Positions 35,662-49,349 of a stretch of DNA of 64,000 nt are shown here, in pieces. Every line of letters starts with the position of its first letter. The stretch's first letter is position 1. Origin of the DNA: Perca fluviatilis (taxonomy: Eukaryota > Chordata > Actinopteri > Perciformes > Percidae); NCBI RefSeq assembly GCF_010015445.1, contig NC_053115.1:9742024-9806023 (forward strand), given 5' to 3'. Both the position numbers and the translations under genes were made by a program. Below the pieces are notes generated by a model that did no database searches, had not been told where the DNA came from, and saw only the letters and a program-made list of their open reading frames with translations.

Positions 35662-36753
35662 AAAGGCAGGGTTGGTAATGTTGAAAAGCTATCACGGTTT
35701 GAAAGTAGCATCTCCTGGGGGCTCCCCCCACACACAGACGTGCACGAGCAACGCTGCGTCACTGTTTCAGAACAGAGCGGAGAAAGGACCCCAATTCTAT
35801 TTCATGTCCCATTCACCACTAAGCAGACTAACCTAATATTATCATACCGAAAGTTTAAAACAAACATGACTACTGTTAGCAATGCGGTGAGGCTCAGGCT
35901 CGTACGTGGGAGGGGTAGAGTACGTGCAGCGGGGCAAGGAGGCATTTCATTGGTTCTTTCTAAGGGCGCTGACACACCAGGCCGATTATCGGCCGTTAGA
36001 CAGTCTGGCGAGGTCAGTGACTCAAATCTGTTCGGTGTGTCCCGTGCCGTCGTCCGTCTGGGGGGTTGTCGGCGTTCATTTTGGCTGACCTGACATGGTC
36101 GGTCGGCGGCAGGGAAGTCGGGACTCACCCGGAAATGACGAGCGGGATGAGGTGACTAGAGTCTCTCAAAATCTGACGAAAATCTTTTAAACTGACCTTT
36201 GTTGAGCTGAAATGAAGACATATTCAGCAACTGCACGGCCTATTTCTCACTTAAAATGTTTTCAGAAACATGTTTCAGTGAACTATTTTAGTACAATATG
36301 AGATCGTATTCTGAACGGCCGCCATGACAGTCTGGCTTTGACTTTCCGGAGAAAACAAACCCATGTGACGAGTTCGTCCAATCAGCTGCCGGTTTTCATT
36401 TCTTGGGCAACAATACAGATTAGTGCCGCCTGCTGTTATAGAAATGTATTACGTCTCGTCTCCTCTCGTCTTTTTGGTCTGTTCTGTGGCAGTTTTTTGG
36501 ACCTCGGGGACACGACTGATCATATCGACGGGGTTTTCTGTCAACGGTCGGCCGTCGGCTATATGTGTCTACACCTTAAGCTGACCGGAAGGCAGTGATT
36601 GGTGGGTGTTTTCACAGGATTACAGCAGCTTGCAGATCTTTTTCTCTCCTTTTTTTAGAGCCCATACATTATTTATTGCTGTTGGGGTGTGAAGACCATT
36701 GCAAACAATATTTACAAAAGTGTATTTTGGAAATGATTACCAACCCTGCCTTT
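35662..36753. mobile_element. MITE D, interrupted by MITE B
   Basis: Perfect 18-bp inverted termini AAAGGCAGGGTTGGTAAT (35662-35679) and ATTACCAACCCTGCCTTT (36736-36753). TTAA lies at the left border and near the right border, suggesting TTAA targeting. About 480 bp of the element itself surrounds a 617-bp insertion. Confidence 0.82.
35962..36578. mobile_element. MITE B nested inside MITE D
   Basis: The left end (GGGCGCTGACACACCAGG) and right end (degraded GTGTCTACACCTTA) belong to the same family as MITE A. The interior CTTTTAAACTGACCTTTG, CCTATTTCTCACTTAAAATG and CGGCCGTTAGACAGTCTGGC is shared with the 44.5-kb copy. TAA flanks both ends. Confidence 0.82.
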
Positions 36754-36972
36754 TTAAATGAACCGCTATAAATTCGAAACACAAAGTAGCTAAGTGGCAT
36801 CATCAGTCCACATTTGTTCAAACAGAAAGTCAGCAGTAAAGCTGACTGGACTTGCTTAGTCAGGGATACTTGTGATCTGCACTGTGCGTCTCTGCATTCT
36901 TTAACAGTGAAGCTGAGCTTTGCCTCAATTCAACCACCTTTGTAAAATAATGTGGCCTGGGGTGTACACAGT

Positions 36973-36973
<1 letters not shown>

Positions 36974-37010
<37 letters not shown>
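36974..37010 (+). repeat. (CA)n microsatellite
   Basis: About 18 CA units. Confidence 0.95.
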
Positions 37011-38468
<1,458 letters not shown>

Positions 38469-38655
38469 GAAGGTACGTTAGACGGGCTTCTCACTGAGTC
38501 CCAGCTCCACCTCAGGCCTGTTTGAATTGCAGATGCTTTAACTCAGACAAGCTATGCTCCAAGTCCCTACATAATGAGTCCTGAGCACAAGGAGAATGGT
38601 TGATGGTAGCATGTATGTGTCTGACTTTTGTTAGTGGATTTCGTCTTGTTTCCTT

Positions 38656-38679
38656 GTGTGTGTGTGTGTGTGTGTGTGT
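38656..38679 (+). repeat. (TG)n microsatellite
   Basis: About 12 TG units, 190 bp from the preceding long array. Confidence 0.93.
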
Positions 38680-39335
38680 CTCAGCCTTGGTTAGTATGCT
38701 GTTGTTTATGTTGTTGCTCTGGCTCGTGCTCTCACTGATGATGTTTCTGTCCAAACTCTTGAGTGTGTGACAGTTAATTCATATAAAAGATTAGAGTGGA
38801 TCAGCAGAGATTTTATACATATTATGAATGCAGTAATTTGCAATCTATTCATAATTTATTCTGTACAAATGTAATGTTAAGAGTAACAAGTACAACATGC
38901 TACAATTAGAGGATACTGCATATATACATTTCTTATTGTCAACCAATCCCATGAAAAGACTAAAACCAACAATGAATTGATCCTATTCCTGTATAGTCAA
39001 ACTCTATCTATAGATTATTCATGTGTGCCATAGACCACCACTGTTGTAAAACAAGTAGTTCTACAGTTTTATATGAAAAGATTGATACCACTCTCTAAAC
39101 ATGGTATCAATGTTCTCATCTGACTTTCAACAGGAAAGCGAACAAGCATATTTACCAATGATTGAAATGAATGAGACATGCTGTGGCATGTTGTTTCCTT
39201 GCTAATAACCTCTGCACTATAGTTTATTTTGAGTCAACTCCACATTCACCGTAATATTTTTGATTGCACTTAGTGTGTATTAGTCTACAGCAGAATGTAG
39301 TCCCCAGGAAATTCACTATTTATTTTGTTTTGATT
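38680..39335. other. Intergenic, no feature recognised
   Basis: AT-rich DNA with no exon or element that I can support. Confidence 0.5.
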
Positions 39336-39337
39336 TA

Positions 39338-39733
39338 CAGTACAGGCCAAAAGTTTGGACACACCTTCTCATTCAATGTGTTTCTTTATTTTCATGACTA
39401 TTTACATTGTAGATTCTCACTGAAGGCATCAAAACTATGAATGAACACATATGGAATTATGTACTTAACAAAAAAGTGTGAAATAACTGAAAACATGTCT
39501 TATATTTTAGATTCTTCAAAGTAGCCACCCTTTTGCTTTTTTTGATAACTCTCTAACCCTTGGTGTTCTCTCAATGAGCTTCATGAGGTAGTCACCTGAA
39601 ATGGTTTTACCTTCACAGGTGTGCTTTGTCAGGGTTAATTAGTGGAATATTTTCCCTTATTAATAAAAAAGCAAAGGGTGGCTACTAATGTTTTCAGTTA
39701 TTTCACACTTTTTTGTTAAGTACATAATTCTTA
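39338..39733. mobile_element. Internally deleted Tc1-like element, right end truncated
   Basis: It begins at a TA (39336-39337) with CAGTACAGGCCAAAAGTTTG, the terminus of a common vertebrate Tc1/mariner family. The inner left phrase GTAGCCACCCTTTTGC is mirrored by GCAAAGGGTGGCTAC at 39671-39685, and AAAAAGTGTGAAATAACTGA by TCAGTTATTTCACACTTTTT. The transposase gene is completely deleted and the outer part of the right inverted repeat is missing. Confidence 0.8.
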
Positions 39734-40129
39734 TTATGTTCCTTCAAGTAAATATTCATCAATAGTAAAATGCATATGAATGAGACGGTTCAAACCGCTT
39801 ATATTACATTACTAAAACTACAGTGCCCACTTTTTTTTTTTTTTTTATTACCTTGCCTTTCTTAGAAGTAAAACTATAGATTGGTGAGCCATTTAAAAAA
39901 AAAAAAAAAAAAAAAAAATGATCCATCATAAATGAACGGGCATGCACTTAGAGACTAACTCTTTTTTTTTACATGGAGTGTGTTGACAGTAGGACATTGT
40001 ACTCATTGGGTTTGCTTTCTGAGCTAGTGGTGCATATCATTAACACAGAGACTATATCCTGTCTGGTCTAATTAATGATGTGGGACAGCAGAAGGGAGAG
40101 TAAATGGATCTGCTTCCCAAACACAATAG

Positions 40130-40130
<1 letters not shown>
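39734..40130. other. Intergenic with poly-T and poly-A runs
   Basis: Homopolymer T at about 39832-39847 and A at about 39896-39918. No exon. Confidence 0.5.

Positions 40131-40180
<50 letters not shown>
40131..40180 (+). repeat. (AC)n microsatellite
   Basis: About 25 AC units. Confidence 0.96.
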
Positions 40181-40183
<3 letters not shown>

Positions 40184-40918
40184 CTCACACAAGTCATTTG
40201 CTCTTGCCTGACTGCCTGCCTGATGCAATTGGATTTTGGTTAGTCGACACACCTGTGTGCTCCAGCAGGTTAAAATTGGGAGCGAGTGATAAAAAAATGA
40301 AATGTGTGTGAGTATGTGTTCTGCTAACTGCCTGAGAGAACTAGAGACAGGGACACAGTCTTACCCATGCATATAGCTGTACATAGTGACATCTAATCCT
40401 GAGAAGTCTTACTGTACTGACCTGGATATTCACTCCAGGGACAGAATCATAATGTTGGTTCGACATCAAGCTTCACAAGTCTCTGTGGAAGCGACTGTGA
40501 TGATAAATGCCTGCCAGCTGCGAAGCATCCCCAGAGCACTCAATGTATTTGGCAGTTCTCCCGGTGCGTGAGCGTGCTCAGCCTAAAAAGTTTACAGTCA
40601 TGGTTGCACAACGGAGAAAAAACATCAATGCCTACACACGCTTATGTTAAGCATCACTTGTGTTGCAAGGAGATTCTGACCCTGATGTTGCTTGGAAGTG
40701 TCAGTTTCAAAACTGGTGAAATGGTGTTTTTATTGCTGTGCCATTGCTACACTGGCTTATTTTTATAGTGCTCAGCTTTAAAGTTTGCACAATACCTGTG
40801 GAGCAATTTATGAGAAGATCTGTCAGACCAGCTCCCTCTCCTGGAAGGCTTTGTGACTCTTCATTCATTCTTAAAATTTTTGCTGTTGTTAAACTTCTAG
40901 TTTAGGCATGTAATATAG
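40181..40918. other. Intergenic, no feature recognised
   Basis: No exon or repeat identified. Confidence 0.45.
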
Positions 40919-41287
40919 CGGTGTTTCCTTTAGGATTTTTTTTAGCAGTGAGGGCAGGTCTGTCTGAAAAACCTACACTTAGAACGGACCCACTGTGGTG
41001 ATGTTTTTGGTGGAGCTGTTCGTTTAATAGTCGACTCGGAAGAAAGCCAACATTTTGACGATAAACTACATCAACACAACATTATGTGGAGTTAAACTGG
41101 ACGGGCCCAATAACCTCTGAATAGTTTTACTTGTTAAATTGCAATGTGGAGGGTGCATTATGTCGGCAGGAGAATTTAAAAGGCAACCATGACAAAATTT
41201 TTTGTATAGCCCTACTTCTGATACCGTGGTGGCAGAAATTTTGCCATGGTGGGCCGCCACTACAAAATCAACATAGAGGAAACACCG
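40919..41287. mobile_element. Short inverted-terminal element (MITE)
   Basis: Perfect 10-bp termini CGGTGTTTCC and GGAAACACCG with TAG on both outer sides, a possible 3-bp target duplication. No coding sequence. Confidence 0.65.
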
Positions 41288-41374
41288 TAGTATGTAAGAT
41301 AAGAAGAGCCAGCAGAAGCAGAACTAATGTCTGTAGACCTGACATTTGACAAATAAGTTGGTTGGTTGTTGTTG

Positions 41375-41494
41375 TCAGTCCATACTGAAATGTCTATCTA
41401 AACTATTGGATGGATTGCCATTACATTTACAGATAGACATTCATGGTCCCCAGAGGATGATTCCTAGTTCCTAGAGTTACTTTAGTGATCTTCT
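41375..41494 (-). repeat. Dispersed repeat fragment (GGATGGATTGC family)
   Basis: It contains AACTATTGGATGGATTGCC and ATTCATGGTCCCCAGAGGAT, as in the 31.9-kb copy. It is cut at its right edge by the element beginning at 41503. Confidence 0.65.
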
Positions 41495-41502
41495 GAGTTT
41501 AT

Positions 41503-42103
41503 AGCCTGGCTCCTACGTACTTCTGCTCAAATTTCATTTTCCTTCAGTACTCCGTCTGGGTTTGCGGTAGATTCTTGGGTTTTCTCCGGCCAAATATTTG
41601 GCAGTCCATTCAGTGAACAGAGGGAGTGGCTGAGAACGATGACGTTGAGGACATGCGCTAGAAAGATGCGAGCGAAGCCATTCGGTTTGTCGTGGCAACG
41701 CTGCCGAATATCCAGAAGTAAAAGCCCGAGCAAGAACAATCTTTGAGTTGTGTTGGTGGCCATGATGTCGTGGCCCTCCTTCCCACGGGGTTCGGGAAAA
41801 GTTAGATTTTCCAGCTTGCTCCGTTAGTGGTGAAGGAGTTGGCTAAGGCTAAGGCTAAAGCTAGCGATGCTAATGCTAAATATAAGCCGATAGTTGTTGT
41901 CGGTCTCCCCTCTTGTTGCACATGCGCATGACATACATCACGACCAAACTTTAGCAATTGGTTATGGCAGATCCAGAGTGGCTCTGGGCAGATCCAGTAG
42001 TTTTAAACTTCAACAGAGTACCCACCTTCAAGGAAGTTAACACAGAGTGGCCAGACTCTCTGTACAAATGAAATGAACCAGAGTCTGGTAGGACCGGGCT
42101 AGT
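41503..42103 (+). mobile_element. 601-bp element with 8-bp TSD carrying a helicase-motif remnant
   Basis: Perfect 8-bp target duplication GAGTTTAT at 41495-41502 and 42104-42111. The imperfect inverted termini are AGCCTGGCTCCTAC and GTAGGACCGGGCT. The interior includes a translated Walker A-like segment. An 8-bp duplication fits hAT, P or Zisupton classes; the class is not settled. Confidence 0.75.
41764..41847 (+). pseudogene. RecQ-like helicase Walker A remnant
   Basis: Plus-strand codons read DVVALLPTGFGKS, stop, IFQLAPLVVKELAK. The phrase LPTGFGKS followed by xFQLxP is the ATP-binding motif I region of RecQ-type helicases. The TAG at 41803-41805 interrupts it at a position where Leu is usual. 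No other helicase motif is evident in the 601-bp element. Confidence 0.55.
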
Positions 42104-42603
42104 GAGTTTATGTCTAAAGCCACCTTTCTTCTTGTGTCAAATGTTTGGTAATATTCCCTTTTTTTATAACGGCTAGAGATCAGGTAGGGCACTTGTTCCT
42201 AACCACTTTGGCTTTTTACCCTTTTAAAATGAAGCAATGTCTACTCACAGGTTACATTATATGTCATTGAGATGCAGATTAATCAAATAAGAAAAAATAA
42301 AATAATAAATCTTGTGACTCCGAGATTTCTCTTTTGATCCTTATGGGCTTCCAACCCCCAGTTTGTGAACCATTTAGGTAGAGACTTATATCATGTGTGA
42401 GCATGAAGCCTAGCCCAGCTACTGCAGGTAAAATTACTTTAAGGAAAAGTAATGATGACTTCCATAACCCAGCTGTAATGCAGCAGTATAAGTGTGTGGG
42501 TCTCTGCTGTGTTTGACTAGAAGTTGACAGAGTTGTACTAATCCTCTGGCTGCCATCTGTTGTTTGGCCTCCTCCTTATCGACACACAACCAGCCTCCAC
42601 AGG

Positions 42604-43926
<1,323 letters not shown>

Positions 43927-43961
<35 letters not shown>
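43927..43961 (+). repeat. (GCT)n trinucleotide repeat
   Basis: About 11 units of GCT, in no recognised gene. Confidence 0.95.
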
Positions 43962-43962
<1 letters not shown>

Positions 43963-44539
43963 CAACGCTTTGCCTCCACCACCCCAGCCTCCACCTTCCT
44001 AGTTCAGAGTCCTAACATGACTCAAAGTTTAAAATGGTTTTCAACATCTTTCTTTTGGCTCACTCTTTTTTTTTTTTACCCAGGGGGATTTCTGCATAGC
44101 GCTCCCTGGTTCAGCTTAGCATGCTGCTTGGCTGGTCCAGGGAGCATTCTCAAGACCGGAGGCATCAGCGCCAAGCATAACTGTATTTCCATTTGTTGCA
44201 ATACATGGTTAAAGCTATGACGAGAGTGTTCCTGACTGAATTATATGATTATCTTCTCATATGCCCAACAAGATTATTGATAACATGATCACACCTTAAA
44301 ACTGATCCTACTTAGCAGATCACGTCTCAGAGCTCAGTGTGAAAAAAGGTTGATAATTCATTCACTTTCAGTAGTTTTGTTCTTTATTTAACAGACACTG
44401 AATCACACAAACCCCTCTGGCCAGTGGGCACACAACTTGAAACCTTTTGAAAGCACTTCTGTGTTCTTGCATTCAATATGATCTTGACTTTAAGCAGTTT
44501 GCCCAGATCCTGTTTGGAGTGAATAATCACAGCGAGCAC
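43962..44539. other. Intergenic, no feature recognised
   Basis: No exon or element supportable. Confidence 0.45.
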
Positions 44540-45128
44540 AGTGCTGTGAGACACACCAACCTGATAATCGGCCATCGGACAGTCTGGCGAGGTCGGTGAC
44601 TCGAGTCTGTTCGGTGTGTTCCGTGCCGTCGTCCGTCGGAGGGGCTGTCAACCTTCATTTTGGCCGACCTGACTTGCTTGGTCAGAGGGCGGGCAATCGG
44701 ATTCATTGACCAATCTGATTGGTGGAGTGCTAACCCCGAAATGGCGAGCGGGATGAGTTACGAACGCCTCTCAAAATCAGACAAAAATCTTTTAAACTGA
44801 CCTTTGTCGATCTGAAATGAAGACAGATTCAGCAACTGCATGGCCTATTTCTCACTTAAAATGTTTTCAGAAACACGTTTCAGTGAACTATTTTCGTAAA
44901 ATACGAGATCGTATTTCGAACAAGCCGCCATTAACGGTCAGCTGGAGAAGCCAGACCCACGGGACGCGTTTGTCATTTCCGGTTTTCACTTTTTGTATTG
45001 CGTCTCGCGCACGCGCAGAACATACGCTCAAGACGGCGCTGCTTCTGTGTGTTCCGAGGCACTTTTTGGACCTATCGACTGCCTTTTCTGCTGATGGTCA
45101 GCCGTCGGGTTGGTGTGTCAGTGCCTTA
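44540..45128. mobile_element. MITE C, second copy of the MITE B family
   Basis: Termini are the diverged GTGCTGTGAGACACACCAAC and the well-kept GGTTGGTGTGTCAGTGCCTT. The interior shares ACAGTCTGGCGAGGTC, CTTTTAAACTGACCTTTG, CTATTTCTCACTTAAAATG and GAGATCGTATT with 35962-36578. It keeps segments (for example CGCGCACGCGCAGAAC) that B lacks. Confidence 0.82.
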
Positions 45129-48100
45129 ACCTGACTCTTGAGAGTCCAGAGCTGATAACGTTTTTATATACTGTAGTTTCATGGTCAGTGTGAAAAGCCT
45201 TTAAAGAGCCTAAAAAGAAAACTTTAAGTGCTCAGCCTTTATGAAGATTGAGGTCAACAGTTGTAATGAGACACGTTTGCTCGTCGTCATGCTGAAAAAT
45301 GTGATTTATTTAGTTCAAGCTGGTGTATTTTACACCCACTCTGCTGCTGTTGTTCTCTCTTTTTCCACTGTTGCGTCACGGCAGCTTATTCTTTAACTAT
45401 TCTCAGTGATATTTCTGACGGTCTTTGTGGCGTGAGTCATCCCATTTCACTGCAATTTTGTCCTGAAATAGGTTTGAATTGCGACAACATCAATTTATTC
45501 AGAGTTTTTTTTTTTTTTTTTTTTAGCTCCTTAATGGAAAAAGGTTGAAGCAGAGTTGTGGTAGTGCGGAGGCAGGCATAATATGAGGTCCTGTCATGAG
45601 CTGCTGTGTGGGATGTGTACTGTTTGCTGTTGACAGCTTCTCTTTCACAAGTTCTTGTCTTTTTAGTTCCTCTGAAGAAATGTGTGAATATACTTTGTCA
45701 ATGACAGGACACAGCTGGTATAAAACTCTAAAATACATGTAGAAGAAGATGGCTTAACAACACTATTTCAAAGACAAGTAAAAGTAAAGACGTGTTCCTT
45801 TCCATTTTTGAAACACTACACAGAACATCCGGCCTTGACACAATAGCACTACAATCCTGGCAGGTATTGACAGTTTCTCTCTGCATTGTTCTAATCCCAC
45901 AGTGGGAGAAACATCCAAGGCCAGTCCTGCTCACCACACCAGACTTCTCAGTGATTTGTGTGATGTCTAATTTGTTCGCCATATGGTACACACACATGCA
46001 CAGACCCATACATATTGACTAATACGTCATACGCACTGACTCACACATACACACAACCCCTCCCATCCTTTATACTGTATATTTCTTCTTCCAAGCTGCA
46101 GATATAAATTGGAGCTGCCTGTTACAGTGCAGTTTCTAAAGAAAGGTGCAGGTTGGCTGTCCCCATCAACTAGCATTAATCTGCTAGATTGGATTTAATG
46201 AGCCCCATGGGATTCACCTGCCATACGGGCCTGTCTGTAACTGCACAGCGTACAGTTTCCTGGTTAAAGTAGGAAACTGGGAGGGCTCGAAAACAAGGGC
46301 AGGGTTTCTGTGGATGCCTGCTCTCTTCCAAAACCATACTGTTCCTTGGCTTCATTAGAGCGTCACCTCTGATTAAACCACCTCAGAGGAGCGCTGGTTT
46401 GTCTGACCAGAGCACCTCACAGGGGTGGGGCTTTGATGTAGAGGAAATGAGGCTTGACGGTGAGACGCCAGGGAGGAGAGGTCACATCATCACTGGATGA
46501 GCTTGAAAAGATGCAGAGGCAGGGCGTTTCAGCATGTTAAACTCTTGAGAGTTGCTACTTTCCAAAAGAAAGGAGAGGGAGCGAGTGGGAATGAAATGTC
46601 GAGAAAATGTGTGTCTGTGTGTGAAGGAGTATCTGCTGAGTTTCCAGGTGGTGTACAAAGATGGCGACCTGTTGCATCACTACCAGAAGGAATGATTATT
46701 TTTCCACGGAGCAACGCTTTGAAGTTCCTATTTCTCTGTCTTCATCCCTCCTTTTTTTCTTGATCTCCTGTTTTCACTTTCACATTGATTTACATCTTCC
46801 TACCTTTGTAGTGCAAAAGGAAACCTCACTTTAATTTCAGCTAATGAGTGCTGAATTTAAAAAAAGGCATATTTTTTGGGATGAGGCAACCTTTTTCAGG
46901 TGGAAATTTGCAATGCAAGTGGTGTGCGTAGTATCATTTGGAAAAATAGGGCAGCAAGAAGTGTTTAGAAGATTAACTTTGGTTTGAAGAAGCTTTTTTT
47001 CCTACAATAACAGCAAGAGCTGGTAAAAAGCATACCAATTAGAAAGTTATTGTAGTTTTGACTTTACAACGAGTAAATTATCAAAGGCCTTTCGTGTAGG
47101 CCTATCACTTTTTGTCTTTTTTTTATGAAGCGGTATAAACTGTAAGTAAAGAGTAAAGAATCAGGACAGCAGAGACTTCGAAATGGTAATTTAGGGAAAG
47201 CGTGAGAGCGTGATACTACCTGAACTAAACAAGAGTCGATGAAAGTCGATAGTAAACATCATATAGACAAATTCATCTATTGATCGATGGTAGCTAATGG
47301 CAAGTGCCCACTACAGGATTGTAGCCCTATTTCAGCTCGCCAACAGTTTTTGGAGCTCTCTGACAAAAGACAAAGACGGAGGCAAATGGGCGTTGGCTTG
47401 TGAAGTGTTCATAAACGCGAGACGAGAGGCTCGCTGGTGCCTCGCAGACACATGCAGCAGCTGTCAGGGACTCTGCCGGGAAGCTCCAGCCAATCAGAGC
47501 GCAATACATGGGCTGAGGGAAAACCAGGGTGGAGGGGTCACTTGTAATTTTACGTGTTGCATTTGCAACACGGACCAAAGTTGTTGTTGCAAATAGAGAA
47601 AGCAGCCTATAAATAGTAAAGACGTGTGGAAACAAGCTATATCGTGAACATGTGTGCCAACCACAACACCACAAACCTTTGCTGGTTTCAGCTTCTCAAA
47701 TAAGAATATGTGTCTGCTTTCCTTAATTTTGTAACATTGTAAATTGAATAGCTTTTGTTTTTTTTAATTGATCGATAAATTGAAATAAAATAATTAGTAT
47801 AATTAATCAATAACAAAAATACTCATTTGCAGGCCTAATAATGGCTGCACTCCTCTCATCGCTGTTCTTATATGCAGCTTCTCATGAGCTCTAATCAAGC
47901 ATCCAATTTCTACCAGTGCCTCAAATCAAGTAATTAATTTAGGCTTCACAGAAGAAACAAAAACAATTCACCTCATTTGCCGCTTTATTTTTTGCCCCAG
48001 CTAAGGGAACTTTTCTTTAGGTTTATAGTGCTTCAGACTGAAGACCATAGTTCATTCCACTGCTCATGCAGGCTTTCTGTGGCCTGTTACTGCTCTCATT

Positions 48101-48975
48101 TCAGTTTTCTAACTGCCCCCGGTGTATTCTATTACATATAAAGTAACAAAAACAAAGGACATTGATGGCATTTCCATCAGCAGAATTCCATATGTTCCAT
48201 TGTTTTGACGTCTCCTAGTCGTTCTTGTTTATTAAACTACACCGTCCAATATGCAGCTGACACAAAACAGTGTGCAGCATGGCAGCACTCCAAATTACTG
48301 GTGGGTCTTTCTGGTCATTTGTATTTTCCCTGTGTCCGTGCTCGGCTGGGGCTGGTAGTTGACAGCAGATGATCCCTTCTTTTAATGAGATTTTTTCCCC
48401 CTCTCTGTCTCACTTCATGGCGCCACAAGGGAATCATCTTAGGCAGATAGAAGCCCTGAACCATGAAAAAAAAAAAAAAAAAACTGGACACAGATAGGAC
48501 ACCAGCACGGAGACCGACAGGGAGGGAGGAAGATAGAAAAGGAGGGTGGGATGAAAGGAGGGATGGAGGCGACATGGAGACAGAAAGGGAGAATTTATAG
48601 TCATTGCCATACGCTGACAGATGCCTAACTCTGTCTCCTGTCAGTCATAGTCCTGATCTTTATTTCAGATATGAATGTCAACACTAGGTGATAGTTTATT
48701 GTGGTAGCTGACACATCAGTCTAAGGGTCTTCATGGGTGTTGATGTGTTCAATGTCACATTTAGTGACACATTCTATTTTTCATGATATTCCAGTATATA
48801 GAAGTTTGCAATAATGGCTCATGAGTATGCATAATTTATGGATAGCACTTGTAATTATCTTTGTATGTCATGTACAGTACATTTCAGCCCCCTTGGTTGT
48901 CAAGGTGATGTTCAGAATTCATCTAAATTGATTTAGAGCTAGATCTTAGATTTATAACACATGTCACGCTCAATC
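45129..48975. other. Intergenic, mostly unrecognised
   Basis: No supportable exon. The segment at about 47220-47840 may be a decayed element: GATCGATGG near the left, AATTGATCGATAAATTG near the right, and CCAATCAGAGCGC in between. A homopolymer lies at 48465-48483 (A). The short open frames have no recognisable domain. Confidence 0.4.
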
Positions 48976-49347
48976 CGTCCACCCATCCATTATTCATCCA
49001 TCATATCCAGATTTTTCTACAGCTTACTAGGACCTAGCATACTAGTACTTGGACCATATTTACATCCATCCAACCATCCATCCTTTATTTCTACTTGCTG
49101 ATCAGGTTAATGGAGGGCTACAGCCAATGATAGCATGCATTAGGTAGAGGAGCAGGCCGACTGACGAGAGCAGACAAAACATTAACGCTTATGGGCAAAG
49201 TTAGAATCGTATTCACTGAACCTGCTTGTCTTTCGACAGGACTAAGGAGAGAAAATGCTCTCGTGGGTCGTTTTTCCTGCCACTGCTAGGGGCACTAATT
49301 TATGAAACACTCCTATGGGTCGTATTGGAGGGAAGGAGTGAACAACC
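48976..49347. repeat. Older dispersed repeat, left part, interrupted by the Tc1-like element
   Basis: The phrases CCACCCATCCATT and GGGCTACAGCCAATGATAGC, together with GTGGGAGGAAACCGGAGCAC on the other side of the Tc1-like element (51020-51039), belong to a common fish repeat text. The transposon therefore appears to have jumped into it; GACTAAGGAGAGAAAATGC suggests another small insertion. Confidence 0.45.
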
Positions 49348-49349
49348 TA

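Noticed and set aside
35488..36093. 201-codon open frame on the plus strand
   Set aside because: It runs from MITE A across the A/D border into MITE B. No domain is recognisable, and the frame is a by-product of CpG-rich, stop-poor MITE sequence.
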